Positions 1-8,449 are shown, numbered from the stretch's first letter. The stretch: 22,284 nucleotides of DNA from CAADGU01 sp964581605 (GCA_964581605.1 CAZOPF010000092.1:1-22284), one strand, 5' to 3'. Numbers and translations: made by a program. Notes: generated by a model not told the origin, from the sequence alone.

Positions 1-119
1 AGTGAGCAGTGAGCAGTGAGCAGTGAGCAGTGAGCAGTGAGCAGTGAGCAGTGAGTAGTAAGCGATAATCGGTGGTCGGTAATCGGTATTGTGTCACGTG
101 TCATGTGTCACGTTTCAGG
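1..119. repeat. Heptanucleotide repeat array A
   Basis: Seventeen consecutive 7-bp units lie in one unbroken register. Seven exact copies of AGTGAGC (1-49) are followed by drifting units AGTGAGT, AGTAAGC, GATAATC, GGTGGTC, GGTAATC and GGTATTG. These pass into TGTCACG, TGTCATG, TGTCACG and TTTCAGG. The array ends a few bases before the Shine-Dalgarno of the gene at 133 and may continue left of the window. Seen directly; similar in style to the STRR heptamer repeats of cyanobacteria. Function unknown. Confidence 0.9.
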
Positions 120-132
120 TATGGAGGTAAAC

Positions 133-1587
133 ATGAATCGAAAGGTATTCAGCATCATGGGTATTGGTCTGGTTTGTCTGGTACTGGTCGTGGTGATGAG
201 CAGCGGGCGACTGCTGCTGGCGGCGGCGGAGTGGAACGGCGTTTCCCCCGTTCCAGAGCTGATCAGCTACCAGGGCTTTCTGGCCGATAGCAACGGCGAT
301 CCGGTGGCCGATGGCAGCTACCCGATGGACTTCGCTATTTACGACACCAGCAGCGGCGGGTCAGCGGTTTGGGCAGAAAGTCACGGCAGCGTGGCCGTCA
401 GCGGCGGCTTTTTTGCCGTCATGTTGGGCAGTGGCAGTTGTACCAGCGGTTGCCCGCTTAATGTTGCCACCTTCTCCGGGCCGTCTCGTTATTTGCAGGT
501 CAGCGCCGATACTGGCAGCGGCATGACCACTTTCCCGCGTCAACAGTTGGCCTCGGCCCCCTATGCCTTGCAATCGGAGCAGGCGCAGGTGGCCCCCTGG
601 GATGGGCTGACGGGTGTGCCTGCCGGTTTTGCCGACGGCATAGATGATGTGGGCGGCGCGGCCTATGAGCATGTGATCACGGTGTCCACGGCCGGGGGTG
701 ATTACACCTCGGTAACGGCCGCGTTAGCCAGCATCACTGATAACTCATCCACCAACCGTTACCTGGTACAGGTGATGCCCGGCGTGTACACAGAAAGCGA
801 TCTGGTGGAAGTGAAAGAGTATGTGCATCTGCGTGGTTCCGGGCCAAATGTAACGGTGATCACTTCCAGCCGGACGGGCGGTACGCCGGGTAGTGGTTCG
901 GCGACGGTGGATTTGCTGGACAACGGCCGACTCTCCGACCTGACCGTGCGCAATACCGGAACCGGCGCGTATGGCATTGCCCTTTACAGCGCACAGACCA
1001 CGCGGACGGCCGTTGTGGAGAACGTGGTTGCTGAAGCCATTGGCGCAGGTGGCACCGGCCATTACGCCGCCTTCTGGAATGACGCCGAGGCCGTCATCCG
1101 CCACAGCACGTTGTTTGCCGGGGGCGCGACGGGATTTGGCACAGGGGTTAACGCGGCTTTTGGCAGTGTCAACATCAGTAGCGGTTTTCCCCAGGCGCTC
1201 ATTGAAAACAGCATCCTCATCGGCGGTTCGTCTAACACGCTGGAAAATTGCACCGATAACAGCGGCACAGGCTTTGGAATGCAGCTCAGTAACTCCACGC
1301 CCCTGGTGCGCACCAGCTATATCTGCGGCGGGCATCGCGGCATTGCCCTCTACACCAATGGCAATCCGCAAATCCAAAACAGCAGTGTGAAAGTCAGTTC
1401 CACCGGCAGCGCCTTCCTCTTTGAGATTGCCGCGTCGGGCAGCATTTCGGTGGCCAATTCCGGCATCAGCTATTCGGGCAACAAGTTCACGGGCGCGGGC
1501 ACCGGTCTGCGCTGTGTCCACAATTATGACCTGGGTACCTGGGCGGCCTTGAGCAATGGCACCACGTCAGGCACCGCTTGCAATTAA
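133..1587 (+). CDS. Secreted right-handed beta-helix (pectin-lyase-fold-like) surface protein
   Basis: 484 aa. The start at 133 is chosen because GGAGGT lies 4 bases upstream; an in-frame ATG at 91 would begin inside the heptamer array and has no ribosome site. An N-terminal signal peptide has a hydrophobic core at about residues 8-32 ending LLLAAAEW. Residues about 40-160 match the pattern of a domain common at the front of bacterial surface proteins: ISYQG, DFAIYDTSSGG, then an RQQLASAPYAL segment. From about 185 to the end, short Gly/Asn/Ser-rich strands (VQVMPGVYTESDLVEV, VHLRGSG, repeated NS and SG turns) look like a parallel beta-helix of the DUF1565/pectin-lyase-like type. No catalytic residues of a polysaccharide lyase can be assigned, so binding or an enzyme role is open. 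It is the first of three secreted proteins on this strand. Confidence 0.75.
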   Translation: MNRKVFSIMGIGLVCLVLVVVMSSGRLLLAAAEWNGVSPVPELISYQGFLADSNGDPVADGSYPMDFAIYDTSSGGSAVWAESHGSVAVSGGFFAVMLGSGSCTSGCPLNVATFSGPSRYLQVSADTGSGMTTFPRQQLASAPYALQSEQAQVAPWDGLTGVPAGFADGIDDVGGAAYEHVITVSTAGGDYTSVTAALASITDNSSTNRYLVQVMPGVYTESDLVEVKEYVHLRGSGPNVTVITSSRTGGTPGSGSATVDLLDNGRLSDLTVRNTGTGAYGIALYSAQTTRTAVVENVVAEAIGAGGTGHYAAFWNDAEAVIRHSTLFAGGATGFGTGVNAAFGSVNISSGFPQALIENSILIGGSSNTLENCTDNSGTGFGMQLSNSTPLVRTSYICGGHRGIALYTNGNPQIQNSSVKVSSTGSAFLFEIAASGSISVANSGISYSGNKFTGAGTGLRCVHNYDLGTWAALSNGTTSGTACN

Positions 1588-1590
1588 AGG

Positions 1591-1643
1591 TTTGTAGTAG
1601 GCGATTTATCGCCATTTGACGGCACTAAAGTGCCTACTACAAA
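1591..1643. repeat. Palindromic element with two nested hairpins (three-way junction)
   Basis: Outer arms TTTGTAGTA (1591-1599) and TACTACAAA (1635-1643) enclose two perfect hairpins, GGCGAT-TT-ATCGCC (1600-1613) and GGCACT-AA-AGTGCC (1621-1634). A 7-nt linker separates the hairpins. The element begins 3 bases after a stop codon and is followed by ATTTTT, so it might also aid termination. It looks like a small REP/MITE-like mobile palindrome; no coding capacity. Confidence 0.8.
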
Positions 1644-1662
1644 CATTTTTAAGAGAGGCGAT

Positions 1663-1953
1663 ATGAAATACATAAATAAAAAGTGGCTGCTGGTGTTAGT
1701 GCTGCTCACGGCCGTGCTCCTCACTGTTGGTCTGGTGTTTGCCGGGGGCGACATGCTCCCCCGCAGCCTGGTCAGCAGCGGCGGCGGGGTGGTCAGCCAG
1801 AATGGGTACACCTTGCACAGTGCCATCGGCCAGCCGGCGGTGGGCGCAGTGCAAAACGGCCTGACGCTGTGCAGTGGCTACCTTTGCGGCGCAGATGCCC
1901 CGCCAGTAACAGGCGGCGGATTCAGCATCTATCTACCAATTGTGATTCGCTAA
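1663..1953 (+). CDS. Small secreted protein with C-terminal YLP motif
   Basis: 96 aa. The start at 1663 follows AGAGAGGCGAT; an upstream in-frame ATG at 1630 would begin inside the palindromic element. Residues 1-27 form a signal peptide (KK, then a long Leu/Val stretch, ending VFAGG). The mature part holds a pattern of the form SSGGGVVSQNGYTL-x-IGQPAVGAVQNGLTLCSGYLCG, which recurs in predicted secreted proteins of Chloroflexota, and ends GFSIYLPIVIR. Two cysteines (LCSGYLC) could pair. The same YLP-type segment occurs in the subtilase downstream, suggesting a shared cell-surface or export feature. The function is not known; I recognise the style, not a named family. Confidence 0.7.
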   Translation: MKYINKKWLLVLVLLTAVLLTVGLVFAGGDMLPRSLVSSGGGVVSQNGYTLHSAIGQPAVGAVQNGLTLCSGYLCGADAPPVTGGGFSIYLPIVIR

Positions 1954-1963
1954 TCAACAATGC

Positions 1964-2014
1964 CTGTCATTCCGAGTGGAGTCTTCGGAACGAGGACTCC
2001 ACTCGGAATGACAG
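1964..2014. repeat. Perfect 20-bp inverted repeat (REP/MITE-like hairpin)
   Basis: The left arm 1964-1983 starts CTGTCATTCCGAG and the right arm 1995-2014 is its exact reverse complement, with an 11-nt loop (TTCGGAACGAG). It lies between the small YLP protein and the subtilase. The GTCATTCCGAG core resembles dispersed palindromes seen in many environmental bacterial genomes. There is no T-tract after it, so it is not a standard intrinsic terminator. Confidence 0.85.
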
Positions 2015-2048
2015 TTCAATTACCTGAATTTTGTTTAGGAGAAAGATT

Positions 2049-5000
2049 ATGAAGACAAAACACCTGGTGCTTTTGTTTGTGTTCTTGCTGGCATTATTGG
2101 CGCTGGTGGGGTGGCAGCACACGGCCGTCAGCGCCAACACCGCCCCTAACCCCAAACCCCCTCTGGACGAGAAATTGCTGGAAACGGCCCAAACGATGGG
2201 CACAGTTCCGGTCATCATTGGGGTGAATGTGCCCGGTTTTACCGTGGAAGCGGCCACTTCCGCGGCCGATGAAGCAGCCCAAATGGAGGCGATTCACCAG
2301 GCGCAAACGGCCGTGCTTGATTCCTTAGCCGGTTACGAAATCCACAACGTCAAGCAGTTCCCCTACATCCCTTTTATGGCCCTGCGGGTGGATGAGGCCG
2401 GGTTACGCGCCTTGCAAGATGATCCTACCGTGACCACCATTTTTGAAGACCACCTGTTTGCCCCGGCAACCAGCGACAGCACGCCCATCATCCGCTCGGA
2501 CAGCGCCAACAGCCTTGGCTACAATGGGCAGGGGCGTACAGTGGCCGTGCTGGATACCGGCCTCAACCGCACCCACCCTGATCTGAACGGCAAAGTAGTC
2601 TCCGAAGCGTGTTATTCCACATTCGATCCCATTGCCCTGGCGACCAGTTTGTGCCCCAACGGCAGCACCAGCCAGACCGGAACCGGCGCATCCAACCCGC
2701 CGCCCAACTACGTGACCGGCTTTGATCATGGCACCCATGTGGCCGGCATTGTGGCCGGGGTAGCGCCCCAGGCTACCCTCATTGGTATCCAGGTTTTCAC
2801 CAAATTTACTGATGTGGCCGGATCGCCGCCTGGCCCCTTTACACCTTGCGCCAACGGTGGACGGCCGTCGCCCTGTACCTATACCTACGCCTCTGACCAG
2901 ATTTTGGGCTTGCAGCGCGTTTATGCCCTGCGCAACAGTTACAGCATTGCCGCCGTCAATATGAGCCTGGGCAGTGGCTCCCACACCAGCAACTGCGATA
3001 ACCTCAACGCCGCCCTGACAACCACCATCCTCAGCCTGCGCACGGCCGGGATTATCACCGTCATTGCCACTGGGAATAGCGGCTATCGGGGCAGCATCAG
3101 CGCGCCTTCCTGCATCTCTCATGCTGTGAGTGTGGGCGCAACCACCTCCACACCAGGGCCAGCCACGCCCGATCTGGTGGGCGACTATTCCAATGCCGCC
3201 AGCATTATGACCTTGTGGGCGCCAGGCGGTTGGATTCGTTCGGCCGTGCCCACCTGGGCCACGAACTGCGGGCCGGGTGTGGCCCCCACCAATAACCGTT
3301 GTTACAAACAGGGCACTTCAATGGCTGCGCCGCATGTCGCCGGGGCCTTGGCTGTCATGCGTTCGGCCGTGCCCAATGCCACCGTCACCCAGCTCATCAG
3401 CGCCCTCACCAGCACCGGCCCTTCCATCACCGACCAGCGTTCGGGCGGTTTTGTGACCAAACGGCGGTTGGATGTGTATGCGGCTACCTGCCAGTTGGCC
3501 GGGTGTGACCAGGATGATTTCCGCACCCTGACGCTCAACCAGACGTTGAACGGTTCGTTAGGTTCAGGTAATGATTACACCGATGTTTACTACTTCAACG
3601 GCACGGCCAACCAGCGGCTGCGCATTAGCATGGACCGGCTGACAGGGACGCTCGACCCCCATCTGGTGTTGTTGGACCCGGCCGACAGTCTGGTGGCGCT
3701 AAATAATGACGGCGGGACGGGCACGAATGCGCTGATTGACCCGGTGATATTGCCAGTGAGCGGCCGTTATACCATCTATGCTTTGCGCAATGGTTCCAAC
3801 TCTGGCACTTACCAGATTCAGGTGTCGCAAGGGACGTTTGGCAGCAATCCCGTGCCCACCTTGCTGAGCCTGAACCGCACCTCAGCTACCGTCAATAGCC
3901 CCGCCGGTTTTTGGGTGGGGTTGAGTGGTAATAACTTCTCTTCTAATTCCATTATGCGCTGGAATGGACAGGATCGGCCGACCTCCTATTACAGCAGTAC
4001 GTTCATTTGGGGCTGGGTTTATGCGTCGGACACCAATACGCTGGGGACGTATAGCATAACGGTCTATACCCCCGCGCCCGGTGGCGGCACATCGTTTGGG
4101 CAATCGTTCCAGATTACCAATGCGCCGTTGGGCATAAGCGAGATGCTGGCGCCGCTGCCGGATAGTAGTGCGCCGGTGGGCGTGCAGCAGACCTTTGCCA
4201 TTAGCTGGACGCACCCCATTAGCTCCTGGCGGGTGATGCAAAACATTGACATTCGCCTGAAAGATGTGACTGACCAGACGGCGTTTTGGATTCGTTTTAC
4301 CGAGGGCAGCCCCACCAGCACCGTCGCTTTGCTCAACAGCAGCGGCGAATATATTGGCAGCAGCCCGTTGGTTGGTGGGCAATACGGCCAGCCGGAACTG
4401 ATTGAAGTGCCAGACAGGGTAACGCTGCACATGGCCGATACCATCTTCCGTGGTTCGGGGCGCACGGTGATCATCAGCCCCACGGTGACGTTTGGCAGCC
4501 TGGCCCCCGGCCGTTACATGGTGGAGTTTGTGGTGAATAATGACGCGGGCGAGGTGCAGGATGCGGATGTGGTGGGTGCGTTTTATGTGCTGCCGCCGGG
4601 CTGCGACACGGCATTGACCGGGGTGCAGGTCAATGGGCCGGGCGTGGGTGCGGTGGGTAGCAATTACCCGTTCACGGCCGTGATCACCCCTACTGCGCTT
4701 TCTGATGTGAGCTATGTCTGGTCGCCGGAGCCGGTGAGTGGGCAGGGCACGGCCGTAGCCACCTTCAACTGGGCACAGCCAGGGATGCAGCCGGTAAATG
4801 TGGTGGCCCATCATTGCAGCGGGTTCCTGGCGGACGTGGCGACCATGGGCATTCATACCACCGTCGCCCCTGACCTGGAAATCAGCAAGATGGCCCCGGC
4901 GACGGCCGTTGCTGGCGGCCCCATTACCTACACGCTCACCATCACCAACCGGGGCGGCACGGACGCTACCGGGCTGGCCGTTAGCGATGTACTGCCACCG

Positions 5001-5975
5001 GGTGCGGCTTATGTCTCTGGCGGCAGCTACAATGGCAGCCAGGTCAGTTGGAACATCCCCACATTGCCCGGTTATGCCTTTGCCTCGGAGGTTATCGCCG
5101 TGGTGACGGCCAATGAGACCATCAGCAACAGCGTCTACAGCGTGACGGCTAATGGCGGCTACAGTGCGGTGGGGCAGGAGACGGCCGTGACCCGCATTGT
5201 AGACGCCCAGGTGAAGTTGACGCCGCTGCTAACGCGGACGTTGCATTACGCGGGCAGCCAGAGCGCCGACATGACCGTACCGGGCGGTTCCGTCTTCGCT
5301 GATACCATGCTGGCATATGATGAACTGGCGATGTTGCCATACCCGGCAGCGTCTGGTTATGCCGGGCGCGCCTTCCGCCTGAGCGCCTACCAGGAAAACC
5401 AGATGATGCCCGATCTGGTGTTGGCGGAAACGGCCGTGATCACCCTCACTTATGCCCAATCAGATGTGACCGGACTGGATGAAAGCCTGTTGACGGTGCA
5501 TTACTGGGAGGGGAATAGCTGGTCAAGAAGCGGGGTGACGTGTGAACGAGATGTGCAGGCCAACCGGGTAAGCTGCCACATACCGCGCCCGCCGATGACG
5601 GCCTATGCCCTGTTAGAAGGGCGATCCACCCTTTACCTGCCCTTTATCACCAATGGCGCAATGGCTGCACCCGCCCTTTCGGCCACCATCACCGGCATTA
5701 CATTGGTGGGCAACCAGTATCATGTGTCATTCCAGGCTACTGGTTTCACGCCGGACATTATGCACACGCATGTTCACTTCTTCTTTAACACGGTACCGCC
5801 GGAACAGGCGGGGGTGCCGGGCAGCGGCCCGTGGTATGTGTATGGCGGCGGCAGCCCGTTCACCGGGTATGGGGTGGCTGATCGACCCCAGGCGGCCACG
5901 CAGCTCTGCGTCCTGGTGGCGAACCATGACCACACTGTTATCCTGGGCAGTGGCAACTGTGTGAATTTGCCGTAG
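2049..5975 (+). CDS. Secreted multidomain subtilisin-like serine protease (peptidase S8)
   Basis: 1308 aa. The start at 2049 follows AGGAGAAAGATT; the in-frame upstream ATG at 2031 lacks a ribosome site. Signal peptide at about 5-28, then an inhibitor-I9-like propeptide (VPVIIGVNVPGF to about 135). The catalytic triad is visible: Asp169 (VAVLDTGLN), His227 (HGTHVAGIVAG) and Ser424 (GTSMAAPHVAG), with oxyanion Asn343 (ATGNSG). Behind it come a pre-peptidase C-terminal-like beta domain (about 490-595, DVYYFNGTANQ, SGRYTIYALRNG), an IPT/TIG-like domain (about 600-690), unassigned beta domains, a PKD-like stretch (about 850-940), and a DUF11-like repeat (about 942-1045, LEISKMAPATAVAGGPITYTLTITN). 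A LYLPFITN motif lies at 1195-1202, followed by a roughly 100-aa C-terminal domain with HTHVHFFFNTVPPE. The enzyme should act outside the cell on proteins; its substrate is unknown. It is longer than a simple subtilisin because of the C-terminal beta domains. Confidence 0.93.
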   Translation: MKTKHLVLLFVFLLALLALVGWQHTAVSANTAPNPKPPLDEKLLETAQTMGTVPVIIGVNVPGFTVEAATSAADEAAQMEAIHQAQTAVLDSLAGYEIHNVKQFPYIPFMALRVDEAGLRALQDDPTVTTIFEDHLFAPATSDSTPIIRSDSANSLGYNGQGRTVAVLDTGLNRTHPDLNGKVVSEACYSTFDPIALATSLCPNGSTSQTGTGASNPPPNYVTGFDHGTHVAGIVAGVAPQATLIGIQVFTKFTDVAGSPPGPFTPCANGGRPSPCTYTYASDQILGLQRVYALRNSYSIAAVNMSLGSGSHTSNCDNLNAALTTTILSLRTAGIITVIATGNSGYRGSISAPSCISHAVSVGATTSTPGPATPDLVGDYSNAASIMTLWAPGGWIRSAVPTWATNCGPGVAPTNNRCYKQGTSMAAPHVAGALAVMRSAVPNATVTQLISALTSTGPSITDQRSGGFVTKRRLDVYAATCQLAGCDQDDFRTLTLNQTLNGSLGSGNDYTDVYYFNGTANQRLRISMDRLTGTLDPHLVLLDPADSLVALNNDGGTGTNALIDPVILPVSGRYTIYALRNGSNSGTYQIQVSQGTFGSNPVPTLLSLNRTSATVNSPAGFWVGLSGNNFSSNSIMRWNGQDRPTSYYSSTFIWGWVYASDTNTLGTYSITVYTPAPGGGTSFGQSFQITNAPLGISEMLAPLPDSSAPVGVQQTFAISWTHPISSWRVMQNIDIRLKDVTDQTAFWIRFTEGSPTSTVALLNSSGEYIGSSPLVGGQYGQPELIEVPDRVTLHMADTIFRGSGRTVIISPTVTFGSLAPGRYMVEFVVNNDAGEVQDADVVGAFYVLPPGCDTALTGVQVNGPGVGAVGSNYPFTAVITPTALSDVSYVWSPEPVSGQGTAVATFNWAQPGMQPVNVVAHHCSGFLADVATMGIHTTVAPDLEISKMAPATAVAGGPITYTLTITNRGGTDATGLAVSDVLPPGAAYVSGGSYNGSQVSWNIPTLPGYAFASEVIAVVTANETISNSVYSVTANGGYSAVGQETAVTRIVDAQVKLTPLLTRTLHYAGSQSADMTVPGGSVFADTMLAYDELAMLPYPAASGYAGRAFRLSAYQENQMMPDLVLAETAVITLTYAQSDVTGLDESLLTVHYWEGNSWSRSGVTCERDVQANRVSCHIPRPPMTAYALLEGRSTLYLPFITNGAMAAPALSATITGITLVGNQYHVSFQATGFTPDIMHTHVHFFFNTVPPEQAGVPGSGPWYVYGGGSPFTGYGVADRPQAATQLCVLVANHDHTVILGSGNCVNLP

Positions 5976-6022
5976 GCCTGCTATTGGAAAAGCTTTGCCT
6001 GTAGTGTTACGGCCGTAGGCAC

Positions 6023-6058
6023 AAAAAACGGTGCAGGATCATCATTGATCCTGCACCG
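6023..6058 (-). terminator. Rho-independent terminator of the minus-strand R-M genes
   Basis: A 13-bp perfect stem (CGGTGCAGGATCA at 6029-6041, complement at 6046-6058) has a 4-nt loop. On the minus strand it is followed immediately by TTTTTT (6028-6023). It lies between convergent genes and, read from the plus side, could also help end the subtilase transcript, though without a good T-tract there. Confidence 0.85.
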
Positions 6059-6093
6059 CTATTCTCTTGTGGCTGCGAATGGAGATTTGGCTG

Positions 6094-6912
6094 TTAGGCA
6101 AAATAGTTGGTCCCGCTTTCCTTATCTTTGAGGAGCGTCAGGTCTACATTCGATATGCCGGCTCTGGGTATTAGTTGATAATGCTTTTCATCTACAACAT
6201 TCAACTTCAGCACGTTTTCTTGCTCGCGCACGGCAAGCTCTAATAAGGCTACATTGTTTTCACCTGTAAATTGCAGAGCAATCGGCCGACAAATCGCCAT
6301 AGGGTATCGTAACTGACATAGGGTGATGTCTTGCATCACCTGTACGATGCCAAATCTATCGCCAGGTGATTTAGCCTGACACGGCAATACAAAATGTGCT
6401 CCCCGTTTATTGAGGCCAACATAGATTTCGTCTATTTCCATCTGTCCAATCCCCTGTACGGTAGTGCGAAGATGGTTTTGTACCGAGTAACAAGTGAGGC
6501 CGGTGAAAATGTCTATGAGGCGGTTATAGCGAGCGCGGGTTAATAACGCTTGCTCGTCAGTGCCCGGCGCGTAATGACGCACAATTTCCGGGGTGGCGTC
6601 GGGAATGTTGATAGGGTAGTAATGGGAGGCTGGCTCAATTTTGCCCGGCGCGGCCAAACGAAAAGCATAATCGCCAATGCCAGCGCCGACAATAATCCAT
6701 TCAGCCCCGGTTGGGGCGGTTGTCTGAACTGGTAATGGTAGTTCACGACGAAAACGAAAGGAGTAGGGTATGTCGCCCAGGTTTTTGATTCGGGCAACAC
6801 CTAACGCTGACGAAGCCTGCGCCAATTCATCTCGGTTGAATTTGACGATCACATCGCCTGGATGGTAGTTGCGTTGGAAAATCCACTCGATGATTTGCTC
6901 GTATTTACCCAT
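6094..6912 (-). CDS. Probable type II restriction endonuclease, PD-(D/E)XK-like
   Basis: 272 aa, starting ATG at 6912. An AGGAG lies 13 bases upstream, rather far. Residues 157-181 contain E159-I-D161-E162, then a hydrophobic strand ending C-Q179-A-K181. That is the E/D...(Q/E)xK arrangement of PD-(D/E)XK nucleases, with a following helix (RFGIVQVMQDI) as usual. The N-terminal half (HPGDVIVKFNRDEL, RIKNLGDIPYSFRFRREL) probably forms the specificity part. It sits 16 bp downstream of the methyltransferase on the same strand and ends at a strong terminator, which is what one expects of a restriction partner. I do not recognise a named enzyme, so the recognition sequence is unknown. It could instead be a DNA-repair nuclease, but the pairing favours R-M. 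Confidence 0.65.
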   Translation of the reverse strand: MGKYEQIIEWIFQRNYHPGDVIVKFNRDELAQASSALGVARIKNLGDIPYSFRFRRELPLPVQTTAPTGAEWIIVGAGIGDYAFRLAAPGKIEPASHYYPINIPDATPEIVRHYAPGTDEQALLTRARYNRLIDIFTGLTCYSVQNHLRTTVQGIGQMEIDEIYVGLNKRGAHFVLPCQAKSPGDRFGIVQVMQDITLCQLRYPMAICRPIALQFTGENNVALLELAVREQENVLKLNVVDEKHYQLIPRAGISNVDLTLLKDKESGTNYFA

Positions 6913-6928
6913 GTGACTTCAGCAACTC

Positions 6929-8329
6929 CTAACCGGGCCAGCGCAAAACAACGACTTCTTCACGTAATTCTGTTTGCGTAGCAGTGGCGAACCGGGTTCT
7001 AAAAAGGTCAATACGTTGCACTTCGTACCCCAATTCAGTCGCAATCTCTGCTAATAATTCGCCAGTTTTGATGAGAACTTGCAGATAGGAAGCCTGATCG
7101 CCGACCACATAAGCAAGCTGCGCGCCGGGTTTTAGCACGGCCGTTAAATCCGCCAAATGCCGTGCCATACCGCCAAAATAAAGGCGCGTCACACGTGCAT
7201 ACAACTTCTCAAACCCGGACGTTTTGCCTAGCGCGATACGGCGCTGCTCAATCTGGTCAGCCAGCTTTTGAATGCGCGGATTTTCCGCAACCCAGCGATC
7301 ATCATCGTCAACGGTGTAGACCCCTCTCGTGTTGGAACGCAATAAGCGTTTTTTGTGGCTGCGTAACTGTGCCATATCGGTGAAAAAGCCCAAGATTACT
7401 GATTCCAGGCGGGTGGTCCGTGTGTAATCTTTTTCATTGGGGTATGGAGGTGAGGTAATCACGGCATCTACCGAACAGGGATTGAGTATGTACGCCACAT
7501 TTCGGGCATCACCTAGATAAACGGCCGTTTCCGGGTAAACCTGTCCTTGTACAGATTGCAAATCGGCGACCATCTTTTGCATTTCACGTTTCCAGAGAGC
7601 CACTACAGGCGCATCTGGCTTACATTTGCCTACACCCACTTCCGGACCAAACTTGAGATTACCAATCTGGTTAACCAGTGCATTCCCTAAAGCGAGTAAT
7701 CCATATTTATATGCAGGCGCCGCCTGATATTCCCGAAGGTGATCCAGTAAAACCAGCGATTTATGCAATGGTAACGGGCTGATTGAATTGGCAATCAAGG
7801 TTTTCTCGGCTTGCGCCGATAATTGCCGCAAGGGTACTTGTGGCTCAGATGTTAAAGTAAAGTCATCAATCCCTTGCTCGTTCAACGTTTGAAGGCTCTT
7901 TGCACCGATTTCTTCTGCGAAAACCAGCAAATGTTCTGGGGTAATGTCCCAATCTGTTTTTACCGAGGATGCAAAATGGGCAAAGGGGTTGGCTTCGATG
8001 CCCACCGCCTTCATTTGATGCTGTTTGGTCTCAATAAGAGTTGTGCCTGTACCGCAGAAAGGGTCAAGCACCAGACTGTTTTCCGACAAATTGAAATCGC
8101 ACAAATAATCACGGACAAGATGTGGTGGGAAGGAGAGGACGAAGCGATACCAGTCGTGAAACGGCCGGTCAACAGGCTGAAGGTCATTACTCCTGTTTGT
8201 AATCGGATCCGTTGTTTGTACCTGTATGGAGTTTGTCAGTTCAGGCCACAATGGTAAAAGTGGTTGTTTATACTGAGGCAACACTATTTCTCTCCAACTC
8301 ATCACCTGCTTGAGAGAAGTGTAGTACAT
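6929..8329 (-). CDS. DNA methyltransferase, probably cytosine-N4 (SPPY type), of an R-M system
   Basis: 466 aa. Motif I, the S-adenosylmethionine-binding loop, is VLDPFCGTGTTLIET at about residues 87-101, followed by the acidic end of the next strand in VGIEANPFAHF. The catalytic motif IV is ITSPPYPNEKDYTR, with SPPY at 293-296; SPPY is typical of N4-cytosine enzymes. Motif I precedes motif IV with about 195 residues between, so a target-recognition region may lie there. This is an alpha-like order, different from the common beta order of SPPY enzymes. The C-terminus (GAQLAYVVGD, REEVVVLRWPG) fits the Rossmann fold. The ATG at 8329 has a weak ribosome site; the ATG at 8302 (MSWREIV) is a possible alternative. 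The gene is upstream of the nuclease gene by 16 bp and likely co-transcribed, so methylation can precede cutting. Specificity is unknown. Confidence 0.85.
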   Translation of the reverse strand: MYYTSLKQVMSWREIVLPQYKQPLLPLWPELTNSIQVQTTDPITNRSNDLQPVDRPFHDWYRFVLSFPPHLVRDYLCDFNLSENSLVLDPFCGTGTTLIETKQHQMKAVGIEANPFAHFASSVKTDWDITPEHLLVFAEEIGAKSLQTLNEQGIDDFTLTSEPQVPLRQLSAQAEKTLIANSISPLPLHKSLVLLDHLREYQAAPAYKYGLLALGNALVNQIGNLKFGPEVGVGKCKPDAPVVALWKREMQKMVADLQSVQGQVYPETAVYLGDARNVAYILNPCSVDAVITSPPYPNEKDYTRTTRLESVILGFFTDMAQLRSHKKRLLRSNTRGVYTVDDDDRWVAENPRIQKLADQIEQRRIALGKTSGFEKLYARVTRLYFGGMARHLADLTAVLKPGAQLAYVVGDQASYLQVLIKTGELLAEIATELGYEVQRIDLFRTRFATATQTELREEVVVLRWPG

Positions 8330-8373
8330 TGGATCTTTTTTTCAAAGGATAAGACCGCAAGAGATACCAATGG

Positions 8374-8410
8374 ATTGGGAAAGGGGCAAACGGCCGTTCC
8401 CCCTCCCAAT
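8374..8410. repeat. Imperfect hairpin with ACGGCCGT in its loop
   Basis: ATTGGGAAAGGGG (8374-8386) can pair with CCCCCTCCCAAT (8399-8410), leaving a loop that contains the octamer ACGGCCGT (8390-8397). A second octamer copy lies at 8437-8444. The hairpin follows the oxidoreductase gene and precedes the methyltransferase gene on the minus strand. There is no T-tract after it, so a terminator role is uncertain. Confidence 0.5.
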
Positions 8411-8449
8411 TTTGCGCGTGTCGGTGGTGGGGCAGAACGGCCGTGTCCC

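Noticed and set aside
745..1521. Long antisense ORF within the beta-helix gene, and similar long shadows at 3882-4856, 14519-15742 and 19045-20007
   Set aside because: They lie opposite clearly coding genes with recognisable proteins, have no family features or ribosome sites, and reflect the GC-rich codon pattern.
6094..8329. ACGGCCGT as the recognition site of the R-M pair
   Set aside because: There is no evidence linking them; sites of active restriction enzymes tend to be avoided rather than enriched. Only methylome data could support it.
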